Origin: Streptomyces sp. 71268
Lineage (GTDB): Bacteria; Actinomycetota; Actinomycetes; Streptomycetales; Streptomycetaceae
NCBI RefSeq assembly: GCF_029392895.1
Contig: NZ_CP114200.1
Location: 124,001-188,000 of the forward strand
Length of the DNA stretch: 64,000 nt
Direction of reading: 5' to 3'
Positions 25,855 to 36,400 of the stretch are shown piece after piece. The notes beneath the pieces are model-generated. The model was not told the DNA's origin, did no database searches, and saw only the letters and a program-made list of their open reading frames with translations. The number at the start of each line of letters is the position of its first letter. Positions within the stretch are counted from its first letter, which is position 1. A program made the position numbers and the translations under genes.

Positions 25855-26325
25855 ATGGTTGGCTCACCGCGTCTACGAGAGATCACCCCGGACAACATCG
25901 ACGCCGCGCTCGGCCTGCGGGTCCGCCCCGACCAGGAGCGTCTGGTGGCCCCGGTGGTGAAGTCCCTCGCCGAGGCGTACGTCCATCCCGGCATTGCCTG
26001 GCCGCGGCTCATCTACGCGGGGGAGGCAGCCGTTGGCTTCCTCATGGGCTTCTTCGACGTGGACTGGACCGGCGACGGCACGGATCTGCGCTCCGGGCTC
26101 TGGCGGCTCAACATCGCCGCCGGCCAGCAGGGGCGGGGGTACGGGCGGTTCGCGGTGGCGTCCGTGGCCGCCGAGGTCCGGCGTCGCGGTGGCACCCGTA
26201 TGACGACCACCTGGCACCCGGGGCCGGACGGACCGGCGGCCTTCTACCTGGGACTAGGCTTCCGCCCCACCGGCGAGACCAGCGGGGACCAGACCGTGGG
26301 AGTGCTGGAGCTGGGGCCTCGCTGA
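25855..26325 (+). CDS. GNAT acetyltransferase (diamine/BltD-like)
   Basis: The 156-residue protein has a GNAT core. LREITPDNIDAALGLRV is the typical start, AAVGFLMGFFD a beta-strand pair, QQGRGYGRFAV (about 90-100) the acetyl-CoA loop, and GPAAFYLGLGFRPTGE the C-terminal signature. The layout is like spermine/spermidine acetyltransferases of the BltD group, but the substrate is not determined. Confidence 0.85.
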   Translation: MVGSPRLREITPDNIDAALGLRVRPDQERLVAPVVKSLAEAYVHPGIAWPRLIYAGEAAVGFLMGFFDVDWTGDGTDLRSGLWRLNIAAGQQGRGYGRFAVASVAAEVRRRGGTRMTTTWHPGPDGPAAFYLGLGFRPTGETSGDQTVGVLELGPR

Positions 26326-26350
26326 GTGGCGTCGCCGCCGTACGACCGCG

Positions 26351-26388
26351 CCACCCCGCGCCGCGCTCGAAGCGCCGACGCGGGGTGG
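26351..26388. terminator. Hairpin terminator between convergent genes
   Basis: CCACCCCGCG (26351-26360) pairs perfectly with CGCGGGGTGG (26379-26388); the 18-base loop holds a further GCGC/GCGC stem. It separates the convergent GNAT and peptidase genes. Confidence 0.75.
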
Positions 26389-26413
26389 TGACCCGTTCGC
26401 GGGAACGTGGCTG

Positions 26414-27877
26414 TCAGCTCTCCTGTGCCGCCGCGTCGGCCTCGCTCGGGGTGGTCGCCGCCGCGTTCTCCAGCGGGACGCGCAGCGTGTCCGGGTCGCA
26501 GCCGGCGGTGCCGGCGATGATGCGGGCCGCCGCCTTGGAGAGCGGCACCAGGCTCGGCTCGTCCACCTTGTCGGGGGTGTCCCGCGGGTCGAAGATGTAG
26601 ATCGGGGTGCAGATGTACTGCACGAGCGGGACGCCCGTGTAGTAGAAGTACGCGCCGTCCGTCGCCGGGTTGGGGGCGAGCGCGGTCGGGGACAGCAGCC
26701 AGGAGCGCTTGATGTCCTCCGCGGCGAGCGAGTCGAGTACCAGGTGTTCCAGCGCGGGTGCCTGGGTCGCGAACCACCAGCGCACCTCGGGGTCGTCGCT
26801 GGGAACGACCTCGCCGTCGATCACGTCGGCGCGGCGGGCGACGTGCTCCAGGTGCATCTCCAGGACGACCTTCGGGAACAGATCCTGGTGGTCCGCGATG
26901 AACGCCTGGGTTCCCGCCGCCCCTGCCATGTGTCCGGACGTCAGCAGGAACAGCATGTTGTGCGGGCGCAGTTCCCGTGGCACCGACGCCCAGAACTTGG
27001 CCTGTGCCAGGACCAGCGAGACGCCGGAGGCGTCCTCGACCGCCGAGGCCCACGGGCCGTCGTGGTGTGAGCCGATGATCACCCAGTGGTCGGAGGCGCC
27101 GGGCAGGGTGCCGACGACGTTGTGGGTGGTCTCCTCGGTGAGGGTGGCGTCGGAGACGATGCGGCCCTCGCAGTCGCCGGAGGCCATCAGCTCGCGGACC
27201 GTGCGGCCGTCGTTGCCGCTGAGCCAGATGCCGGGGATGGGGCGTCGCTCCGCGTCGTAGGGCCAGTAGAAGTCGCTGGTCTCCCAGGGCACGCCGGTCA
27301 GCAGGCCGACGTAGGCGGTGGCGCCGTTCTTGGCCGCGACGTCGAAGTCGAGCACGTGCGGCAGGTCGAAGGGCACGGTCTGCACGAGGTCGGGCAGCAC
27401 GCCCTCCGGGTCGTACGAGTCCGTGGCGCGCTCGGCCATCTGCGACTGCGGCACCTGCGAGAAGGCGATCTCCTGCACCGCGATCCCGCCGCTCACCTCA
27501 CCGTCCTCCATGCGCGCCAGCCGCCCCTCGGTCCCCTCGGTGGGGGTCGAGTACGGCAGGGCCAGGCCGGAGAAGCGGGTGACCTCGTCGGGCTTGCCGG
27601 TGGGCCAGATCTCGAAGTGCGCCGACTTGGGGCGCCAGATGGGGGTGTTCAGCGGTTCGAGCCGGACATCGTCGAGGCCCGTCTGTCGGAACTGTTCGGC
27701 GGCCCATTCCTCGATCCAACTGTCGGCCGGATATCCGGCCCGCCGAATTCCCTGGTTGTAGATGTGCTCGATCCAGCCCATCATCTCCCGCGAGGTGGGC
27801 GCCTGCTCGAAATACTTCTCCACCGCGGACCAGTTGCTCGTGAGAGAGGACTCCCCAACTTCGTTAACCTCGCCCAT
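26414..27877 (-). CDS. M28-family metallopeptidase-like protein
   Basis: The 487-residue protein resembles M28 (aminopeptidase/PSMA-like) zinc peptidases. A protease-associated-type middle part is followed by IGSHHDGPWASAVEDASGVS, which matches the metal-binding H-x-D and D-x-x-SG region, then LTSGHMAGAAG, EMHLEHVARR and TDGAYFYYTGVPLV. Three ATG codons stand in a row at 27883-27875; AGGAGG directly precedes the first, so the third (27877) has the best spacing. No signal peptide is visible, so it is probably cytoplasmic. It sits at the border of the polyketide region and faces away from it; a role there is unproven. Confidence 0.78.
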   Translation of the reverse strand: MGEVNEVGESSLTSNWSAVEKYFEQAPTSREMMGWIEHIYNQGIRRAGYPADSWIEEWAAEQFRQTGLDDVRLEPLNTPIWRPKSAHFEIWPTGKPDEVTRFSGLALPYSTPTEGTEGRLARMEDGEVSGGIAVQEIAFSQVPQSQMAERATDSYDPEGVLPDLVQTVPFDLPHVLDFDVAAKNGATAYVGLLTGVPWETSDFYWPYDAERRPIPGIWLSGNDGRTVRELMASGDCEGRIVSDATLTEETTHNVVGTLPGASDHWVIIGSHHDGPWASAVEDASGVSLVLAQAKFWASVPRELRPHNMLFLLTSGHMAGAAGTQAFIADHQDLFPKVVLEMHLEHVARRADVIDGEVVPSDDPEVRWWFATQAPALEHLVLDSLAAEDIKRSWLLSPTALAPNPATDGAYFYYTGVPLVQYICTPIYIFDPRDTPDKVDEPSLVPLSKAAARIIAGTAGCDPDTLRVPLENAAATTPSEADAAAQES

Positions 27878-28292
27878 CATCATCCTCCTTGTCACGAACA
27901 TCCACTGAAAAGCACCGGCACCACGCTGCTGGGGCGCGCCGACTCCGCGTTCGGCTCATGGTGCGCGATGCGACTAAAGCTGAACTAAGGCGACTCGGGT
28001 GCCCGAAAAGGCCCTGGACGCAAAGGAGTCGGTGCTACGTTCAGACGGGACCGCTCCGGGATTGAACCGCGCCGCGCACCGTCGCGAACAGGAACGCGCG
28101 AGGAGAGCACGCGACACGTCAAAAGCAGCGCGTGCGTTTTCGAACGACGGACGGGACGGCGGGCACGCGCCCGCCCCGTCGCGGAAGCTGGTGCCGGACC
28201 GGAAGCAGAGGCGGAACCAGAACCGGAAGCGAGGGTCGGCGGAACGCCGACCGACAGGCGAGGCCGAGCGGCCGAAGGGATGGCTCAGCGCG
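27878..28292. other. Divergent intergenic region at the left edge of the polyketide cluster
   Basis: This 415-bp gap lies between the divergent peptidase and thioesterase genes and must carry promoters for both. Around 28140-28260 the plus strand is purine-rich with repeated GGAAC/GGAAGC units. I see no gene and no clear palindrome. Confidence 0.4.
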
Positions 28293-29075
28293 ATGACAGC
28301 ACCGACGACCGACCCGCGGACCTGGATCAGGCAATTTCACCCGGCGGCGGACGACGCCGTGCGACTCGTGTGCTTTCCGCACGCGGGCGGCTCGGCGAGC
28401 TTCTACTTCCCGGTCTCGGCCCAGCTCTCCCCCGCCGTGGACGTGCGCGCCGTGCAGTACCCGGGCCGGCAGGACCGCCGTGCCGAGCCCACCATCGACG
28501 ACCTGCACCGACTGGCCGACGCGCTCGTTCCCGCACTGCGCCCGCTGGCCGACCGTCCGTTGGCGTTCTTCGGGCACAGCATGGGCGCGGTCGTGGCGTA
28601 CGAGGTGGCCCTGCGGCTGGCCGCGGCCGGTGCGCCGCCGCTGGTCAGGCTGTTCGTCTCGGGGCGGCGGGCGCCCTCGCGGGTGCGCGCCGAGTCGGTG
28701 CACGAGCGGGACGACCAGGGGATCGTGGCCGAACTCCAGCGGTTGAGCGGGACGGACGCGGGGTTGTTGGACGACCCGGAAACGCGGGCGATGATCCTGC
28801 CCGCGATCCGCGGCGACTACCGCGCGATCGAGACCTACCGCGCGACCCCGGGCTCCACCGTGCACGCCCCGCTCAGTGTCCTTGTCGGCGACAGCGACCC
28901 GCAGGTGACGCTGGACGAGGCCAGGGCCTGGTCCGAGCACACCACCGGCCCGCTTGACCTGCGCGTCTTCCCGGGTGGGCACTTCTACCTCAGCGAGCGC
29001 AGTGGCGAGGTCATCCGGCTCGTCGCGGACGAGTTGGCCAACGCGGCGCGGCCCGACGCGACGCCGCGCGCCTGA
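28293..29075 (+). CDS. Type II thioesterase (editing) of the polyketide cluster
   Basis: The 260-residue alpha/beta-hydrolase has the type II thioesterase pattern: FPHAGGSASFYFP (28-40), GHSMGA (94-99, Ser96), VGDSDP (Asp200) and PGGHFYL (His230), giving a complete Ser-Asp-His triad. Such enzymes release wrongly loaded acyl groups from PKS carriers and keep the line running; in polyether pathways related ones have also been proposed for final release. ATG at 28293 fits the conserved start; the frame is open further upstream. It reads in the same direction as the PKS genes. Confidence 0.92.
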   Translation: MTAPTTDPRTWIRQFHPAADDAVRLVCFPHAGGSASFYFPVSAQLSPAVDVRAVQYPGRQDRRAEPTIDDLHRLADALVPALRPLADRPLAFFGHSMGAVVAYEVALRLAAAGAPPLVRLFVSGRRAPSRVRAESVHERDDQGIVAELQRLSGTDAGLLDDPETRAMILPAIRGDYRAIETYRATPGSTVHAPLSVLVGDSDPQVTLDEARAWSEHTTGPLDLRVFPGGHFYLSERSGEVIRLVADELANAARPDATPRA

Positions 29076-29399
29076 CGTACGCCCCGGCCTCGTACGCTCC
29101 CGCCGGCGGCACTCGTACGCCGCCCACCCGCCGGCCGCCCCGCCCGGCAGGGGCCTCGGAGTTCGCGGCGCGGACGGAGGCCCGTGGCAGCGCATGGTTC
29201 ACGCCACGCCTTAGCCCACCTTTAGCGCCGACGCGAACGATGGGCGGCGCATGCCTGCCCGGAGGGTGGCGCACACGGCCGGTCCGGACGCCCAGCCCGC
29301 AGCGGATTCGGCGCCCGGCGACCACCGCGTCGCCACGCCGACCGGTGGGCCGCCCGTCGCGTGAGCCGCGGGTCAACGTACGAACCGCAGGAGTTGAGT
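29076..29399. other. Intergenic region between thioesterase and secreted-protein genes
   Basis: This 324-bp stretch holds no convincing gene. Its last bases include GCAGGAG, the ribosome binding site for the GTG at 29400. The spacing suggests a separate promoter for the downstream gene. I noticed no strong terminator. Confidence 0.4.
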
Positions 29400-30068
29400 G
29401 TGAGTACCCAGAAACCAGAGGGGCGGGAGCGGCGCCGGCTGGCCCCGGTGCGGTGGCGAGGCGCCCCGCTCGGCATAGCCGGCGCGTCGGCGCTGGGCCT
29501 GGCCCTGTTCGCCGTCGCACCGGTGGGCGCGGAGCCGGCGCCCCGGAACGCGGCCGACTCCGCGCCGCAGCAGCACACCAGGCCGCACAAGCCGCGCACC
29601 CTGCCCGCGCCTCCGCAGATCCGGGGCCTTGACTTCCTGCTCGGCAGGTTCACGTGCGACTACGCGCCGCCGCCCGGCTCCAAGCCGGCGACGATGACGA
29701 TGACCACGAAGCGCGCCATGGGCGGGCACTACCTCTATACCGACGCCACGATGCAGCCCGGTGACGTGGTCGGCCGAGCGACGTTCGGCTGGGACCCGGT
29801 GGCGAAGAAGTTCATCAACCAGTACCACGACAACTGGGGCAGCAACGGGAACTACGCCGCCGCTCCCTGGAAGGACGGGCACCTCATCTTCACTGGCTCG
29901 CTCAGCCAGGTGGTGAAGCCCGATCCCAGCGGGGAGACCACGGGCGTCCCGATCAGCCTGCACGACGATTACCAGGTGGTGAACAAGAACCACTTCACCA
30001 ACCATCAGACCATGACGTTCTCGGACGGCACGGTTTTGAAGGGCACGTACGACTGTCGCCGCGCATAA
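29400..30068 (+). CDS. Exported DUF1579-like protein of unknown function
   Basis: The 222-residue protein has a basic N-terminus (RERRRLAPVRWRG) and a hydrophobic segment (about 22-40) ending near GAEPAP, consistent with a signal peptide. The mature domain (about 75-222) has the beta-rich pattern of DUF1579-type proteins (LLGRFTCDY, GGHYLYTDATM, GWDPVAKKFINQYHDN). I chose the GTG at 29400 with GCAGGAG 6 bases upstream. Lying between thioesterase and PKS1 genes it may be part of the cluster, but nothing in it shows a biosynthetic role. Confidence 0.75.
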   Translation: MSTQKPEGRERRRLAPVRWRGAPLGIAGASALGLALFAVAPVGAEPAPRNAADSAPQQHTRPHKPRTLPAPPQIRGLDFLLGRFTCDYAPPPGSKPATMTMTTKRAMGGHYLYTDATMQPGDVVGRATFGWDPVAKKFINQYHDNWGSNGNYAAAPWKDGHLIFTGSLSQVVKPDPSGETTGVPISLHDDYQVVNKNHFTNHQTMTFSDGTVLKGTYDCRRA

Positions 30069-30090
30069 ACCGCTCTGGCGCTTTGTGCCG

Positions 30091-30130
30091 CGTACCGGTT
30101 CGGCCTTCCCATAACGGCCGGGCCGGTACG
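30091..30130. terminator. Long hairpin terminator before PKS1
   Basis: A 15-bp stem (30091-30105 with 30116-30130, beginning CGTACCGG and ending CCGGTACG, with two G-U wobbles) encloses a 10-base loop. It follows the exported-protein gene by 22 bp and would insulate PKS1 from upstream transcription. Confidence 0.75.
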
Positions 30131-30452
30131 TCGCGTTGTGCGCCCGCGCCGTATTCGCATTGCGTACGGTGGCCGTAAGGCGCGGAGATCGCGCGGAGGG
30201 CGAGTTACCGGTCCGGTCGGGCGCGTGATGTCGCGACAGGGGCGCGTAGTCGGCGCGTCGCTGGATTAGGTCGACTTTAGTGTCGTCCACGACGCTGGCA
30301 ACCAGGCGGGGCCAGCGAACGACGCCCAGCACGATCTTCTGGATTGGGCGAAGCCGCCCTTCTCCTCCCCCTCAGCCGTTCGCACCTGGTGCCCGTCGTG
30401 TTCAGCGAAAGCAGGCCGCCGGTGATCGCCGAGGGAAGTGGGTACGCCGCCA
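30131..30452. other. Probable promoter region of the PKS operon
   Basis: No gene is visible in the 322 bp between the hairpin and PKS1. Because a strong terminator precedes it and the PKS genes then follow closely, the main promoter of the polyketide operon should be here. GAGGGAAGTGGG ahead of the ATG at 30453 is the ribosome binding site. I could not identify a specific operator. Confidence 0.45.
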
Positions 30453-33400
30453 ATGGCGAACAATGAAGAGAAACTTCTCGACTACCTCAAGCGCGTGACG
30501 GCGGATCTGCGACAGACCCAGCGCCGCCTCAAGGACGTGGAGTCCGCCAGCCACGAGCCGGTGGCGATCGTGGGCATGGCCTGCCGCTTCCCCGGCGGTG
30601 TGCGCTCCCCCGAGGAGCTGTGGGAGCTGGTGGCCGAGGGTCGGGACGCTGTCTCCGAAGTGCCGACCGACCGCAACTGGGACCTAGACCACTTCTACGA
30701 CCCCGACCCGGAGCACCCGGGCACCAGCTACGCGCGCGAGGGTGGGTTCCTGGACGACGCGGCGGGGTTCGACGCCGCGTTCTTCGGCATCAGCCCCCGC
30801 GAGGCCCTGGGCATGGCGCCGCAGCAGCGGTTGGCGCTCGAAGCGTCGTGGGAGGCCATCGAGCACGCCGGAATCAACCCAGAGTCGCTGCGCGGCAGCC
30901 AGACCGGCACCTTCATCGGCTGCGACCACCTGGACTACGTCTCGGACGAGTCGCAGGTCCCCGAGGGTTCGGCCGGGTACTTCACCATCGGCAACTCGGC
31001 GAGCGTCGTCTCCGGCCGCGTCGCCTACACGCTGGGGCTTGAGGGCGCCGCCGTCACGGTGGACACGGCGTGCTCCTCGTCGCTCGTGGCCATGCACCTG
31101 GCCTGCCAGGCGATCCGGCAGGGTGAGTGCGACATGGCGCTGGCGGGTGGGGCGGCCGTCATGTCGTCCACGGCGCCGTTCATCGGCTTCAGCGAGCTGC
31201 GCGGGCTGGCTCCCGACGGCCGGTCCAAGCCCTTCTCCCAGAGCGCCGACGGCATCTCGATGGCCGAGGGTGTCGGCGTGCTGTTGCTGGAGCGGCTGTC
31301 GGACGCCCGGCGCAACGGGCACCAGGTGCTCGCCGTCATCCGGGGCACGGCGGTCAACCAGGACGGCGCGAGCAACGGCCTGACCGCGCCGAACGGGCCC
31401 GCGCAGCAGCGCGTGATCCGGCAGGCGCTGGCCAACGCCCGGCTTACGGCGTCCGAGGTGGACGCGGTGGAGGCCCACGGCACCGGCACCGCCCTCGGCG
31501 ACCCGATCGAGGCACAGGCACTGCTCGCCACGTACGGCCAGGACCGGCCCGAGGGCCGGCCGCTGTGGCTGGGCTCCATCAAGTCGAACATCGGGCACTC
31601 GCAGATGGCAGCCGGCGCGGCCGGCGTCATCAAGATGGTGCTGGCGATGCGGCACCAGACGCTGCCGGCCTCCCTCCACATCGACGAGCCGACGCGGCAC
31701 GTCGACTGGTCGTCGGGGGCCATTCAGCTCCTGACCGAGGCGGTCGCCTGGCCCGAGGCCGACCACCCGCGTCGGGCGGGCGTGTCCTCCTTCGGTATCA
31801 GCGGCACCAACGCCCACGTGGTCCTGGAGCAGGCGCCTCCGCTGGCGGAGGTCCAACCCGACGACGCCGACGCGGCGGACGGCGAGCCGGCCGAAGGCAG
31901 GGTGGCCGACACGGAGGCCCGGGCTGTTACGGAAGGGGCGACCGCTGAGGGCGCGGTGGGTGGGCCCGTGCCGTGGCTCGTCTCGGCCCGCAGCGCGGCC
32001 GCGTTGCGGGCACAGGCCAAGGCCCTGGCCGACCACGTCACGGCTGACCCCGACCTGTCGCCGCTGGACATCGGCTGGTCACTGGCCACCACCCGAGCCC
32101 ACTTCGAGCATCGGGCGGTTGTCGTGGGTGACGACCGTGACGGGTTCCTGGCCAGCCTGCGCGCGCTCGCCGAGGGTGAGACCCACCCCGCGCTCATCAC
32201 CCCCACCACCAGGCCCACCACCGGCGACACGGTCTTCCTCTTCAGCGGCCAGGGCAGCCAGCGTGCGGGGATGGGACGCGAGCTGTACGACCGCTTCCCC
32301 CGCTACGCCCAGGTCTTCGACCAGGTCTGCGACCTCCTCGACCCCTACCTGGACCACCCCCTACGCGAGGTGGTCTTCACCGGCGGACCCGAAGACCTGC
32401 TGAACCACACCACCTACGCACAGGCGGGCCTCTTCGCGCTCCAGGTCGCCATGGCACGACTACTGGAATCCCTGGGAGTGCGACCCGACGCGGTCATCGG
32501 CCACTCCATCGGCGAGGTCGCCGCAGCCCACATCGCCGGCATCCTGGACCTTCCTGATGCCTGCCACCTGGTGGCCCAACGCGCCACGCTCATGGGCAGC
32601 CTGCCCCCCGGTGGTGCCATGGCCACCATCAACGCCACCCCCGAAGAACTCCAACCCCACCTCGACCAACACCACGGTCAGGTCAGCATCGCGGCCCTGA
32701 ACACACCCGAGAACACGGTCATCTCCGGACCCACCGAAGCCGTCGAAACCATCCGCACCCACTGGGCCGAACAAGGCCGCAAGGCACGGTCGCTGTCCGT
32801 CAGCCACGCCTTCCACTCACCCCAGATGGACCCCATCCTCGACGCCTTCACCCAAGCCCTCGCCACGCTGACCTTCAACGCGCCGACCATCCCGCTGATC
32901 AGCAACCTCACCGGACAGCCGGCCGATCCGGACTTCATCACCACCCCCACCTACTGGGCGCAGCACATCCGCCAGCCCGTCCACTTCCACCAGGCCATCA
33001 CCCACACCGCCCCCACCACCCACACCTACCTCGAAATCGGACCCGACCCCACCCTCACCACCGCCACCCAACACACCCTCCATCACCTCCAAAACCACCC
33101 CGCCGCCCAACCCGCCGACAACCCCGAGGGCCAGGCAGCAGGGGACGTAGCGGAGGGTGTTGCTGGGGAAGGTTCCTTCGAGGGTGAGGCGGAGCCGGAG
33201 CGGCCCGCGCCGCTGGTGGTGGCGGGTCTGCGGCGCAAGCAGGGTGACGTGCACGCGTTCACGCGTGCCCTGGCCCAGCTCCACACGGCCGGGGCGCCGT
33301 TGAACTGGGCCGGCTGGTTTCCGGCCGAACCGGCGCCGCGGGTGGTCGGGCTGCCGACGTACGCCTTCCAGCACCAGCGGTTCTGGCTGGAGACCCCGGT

Positions 33401-36400
33401 GCATCGGCGTGTGGGTGGCGGTGGGGCGGACGGCGCGGAGAGCCAGTTGTGGCACGCGATCGAGGAGTTGGATGTCGAGGCACTCTCCCACACCCTCAAG
33501 CTGGACCAGGGTAGTCCGGGCTTCGACGCGTTGCTGCCCGCGCTGCCGGTGTTGTCCGCCTGGCGGCGGCAGCACCGCGAGCGGTCCGTGGTGGATTCCT
33601 GGCGTTACGAGGTCGTTTGGAAGCGGCTGGCCGACGCGGCTCCGGCCGCGCTGTCTGGCGCCTGGCTGCTGGTGGTGCCCGCCGGGTTCGCGGACCACCC
33701 TGCCGTACAGACCGCCGCGCAGGCCCTGACGGGGCACGGTGCCAGCGTCGTCGACCACCTGGTGGTGGAGGCGGGCGACGCGGATCGCTCTGGGTTGGCA
33801 GACGAGATCGGAGAGCGGGCCGGGGACAGCCAACTAACCGGCATACTCAGCCTGTTGGCGCTCGACGAAGCAGCTCATCCGGCGCACCCTGGCGTGCCGG
33901 CCGGGCTGGCGGCGACCATCGCGCTGGTGCGGGCGCTCGGGGACGTGGCGGTGTCGGCTCCCCTGTGGTGCCTGACCCAGGGCGCGGTGGCCACCGGCGC
34001 CGCCGACCCGCTCCTCCACCCGCGGCAGGCACAGGTGTGGGGGCTCGGACGCGTGGCGGCCCTGGAGCACGCCGATCGGTGGGGCGGGCTCATCGACCTC
34101 CCGACGACCATCGATCACCACACCGCACGCCGTCTCGCCACCCTCCTCGCGCCAGGCCAGGTCGAGGACCAGGTGGCCATCCGCGGCGCGGTGTTCGCAC
34201 GCCGGCTTCGCCAGGCGCCCGGGGCCTCTGACGACGCCCCCTGGCAGCCCACCGGCACCACCCTGATCACCGGCGGCACGGGGGGACTCGGGGCCCGGGT
34301 AGCCCGCTGGCTCGCCGAGAACGGCGCGCCCCGGCTGCTGCTGGCCAGCCGCAGCGGTCCGGACGCCGCCGGGGCCGGCGAACTCGCCTCGGAACTCACG
34401 GCCCTCGGCGCGGCGGTCGACGTCGTCTCCTGCGACGTCGCGGACCGTGACCAGCTTCAGCGCCTGCTCGCCGACATCCCCGCCGACCAGCCGCTGTCCG
34501 CCGTCGTGCACACGGCCGGCGTACTGGAGGTGGACACGCTCGCGGAACTGGACCTGGCGGCGTTGGACCGGATGCTGGGCGCCAAGGCCGTGGCCGCGGC
34601 ACACCTGCACGAGCTGACGCGTGACCTGGACCTGAGCGCGTTCGTGCTGTTCTCGTCCAACGCGGCCACCTGGGGCAGCGGGCGGCAGGCCGGTTACGCC
34701 GCCGCCAACGCCTACCTCGACGCACTCGCCGCACACCGCCGCGCCCACGGCCTGCCCGCCACCAGCATCGCCTGGGGCCCGTGGGGTGGGACCGGGATGG
34801 CCGCCGACGAGGCCGGGATCGCCTATCTCAAGCGGCGCGGCCTCTCCCCGCTCGATCCGCGTCTCGGCATCGCGTCGCTCCAGGCGGCGCTGGGGCGCGG
34901 CGACACGACCATCACGGTGGCCGACGTCGACTGGGAGAAGTTCACCACCGGCTTCACGGCCCAGCGGCCGAGCCCGTTGCTGAGCGACGTGGCCCCCACG
35001 GCACCGGCGGCGGCCGAAGCCGTGGACGCCATGGCCGCCAGCCCGCTGCGGCAGCGACTCGCGGAGGGGACGCCGGCCGACCAGCACCGGATCCTGCTGG
35101 AGCACGTGCAACGCCACGCCGCGACCATCCTCGGACATCCGAGCCCGGACGCGGTCTCCCCCACGGTGCCCTTCCAGGAGCTGGGGTTCGACTCGATCAC
35201 CGCCGTCGAGCTGCGCAACCAGCTCGCCACGAGCACCGGCATCACCATCGCCCCGACGCTGGTCTTCGACCACCCGACCCCGCACGCCGTCGCGACGTAC
35301 CTGCGCGGCCAGCTCACCGGACAGCGGACGGCGGCCGCCGCACAGCCGGCGAGCGTGGTCGGCAGCGACGAGCCCATCGCCATCGTCGGTATGGCCTGCC
35401 GCTACCCCGGTGGCGTCCGCTCGCCACGGGACCTGTGGGAGCTGGTCGTCGAGGGCCGGGACGCCATCGCGGGCATGCCGACCGACCGGAACTGGGACCT
35501 CGACACCCTGTTCCACCCCGACCCGGAGCACCTGGGCACCAGCTACGCCAACGAGGGCGGATTCCTCTACGAGGCGGCCGAGTTCGACGCGGCCTTCTTC
35601 GGGATCAGCCCGCGCGAGGCGCTGGCCATGGACCCGCAACAACGCCTGCTGCTGGAGACAGCCTGGGAGACCTTCGAGAGCGCCGGCCTCGACCGCGAGG
35701 CGCTCAACGGCAGCGACACGGGCGTGTTCGCCGGGGGCACGTTCCAGGGTTACGGCGCCACCGGCACCGCCTCCGCACAGGAGGTCGAGGGGTACCTGCT
35801 GGCGGGCGGCACACCGAGTGTGCTGTCCGGTCGGCTCGCGTACTCCTTCGGGCTTGAGGGCCCGGCGATGACGGTGGACACGGCGTGCTCGTCGTCGCTG
35901 GTGGCCATGCACCTCGCGGCCCAGTCCCTGCGCCAGGGTGAATGCTCGCTGGCCCTCGCCGGCGGCGTCACCGTCATGGCCACACCCACGACGTTCGTGG
36001 AGTTCTCCCGCCAGCGCGGCCTGGCCGCCGACGGGCGCTGCAAGCCTTTCGCCGCGGCGGCCGACGGCACCGGCTGGGGCGAGGGCGCGGGCCTGGTGCT
36101 GCTGGAGCGGCTGTCGGACGCGCGGCGCAACGGTCACCGGGTCCTCGCGGTGCTGCGCGGCTCGGCGATCAACCAGGACGGTACGAGCAACGGGCTGACG
36201 GCGCCGAACGGGCCATCGCAGCAGCGCGTCATCGGCCAGGCGCTGGCCAATGCCCGGCTCTCCCCCGCAGAGGTGGACGCGGTGGAGGCGCACGGCACCG
36301 GTACGACCCTCGGCGACCCGATCGAGGCCCAGGCCCTCCTCGCCACGTACGGCCAGGACCGGCCCGAGGGCCGGCCGCTGTGGCTGGGTTCCGTCAAGTC

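Noticed and set aside
33390..34250. DH domain between AT and KR in the PKS1 modules
   Set aside because: No HxxxGxxxxP or DxxxQ/H motif occurs in any of the three linkers; the sequence matches only a structural KR half.
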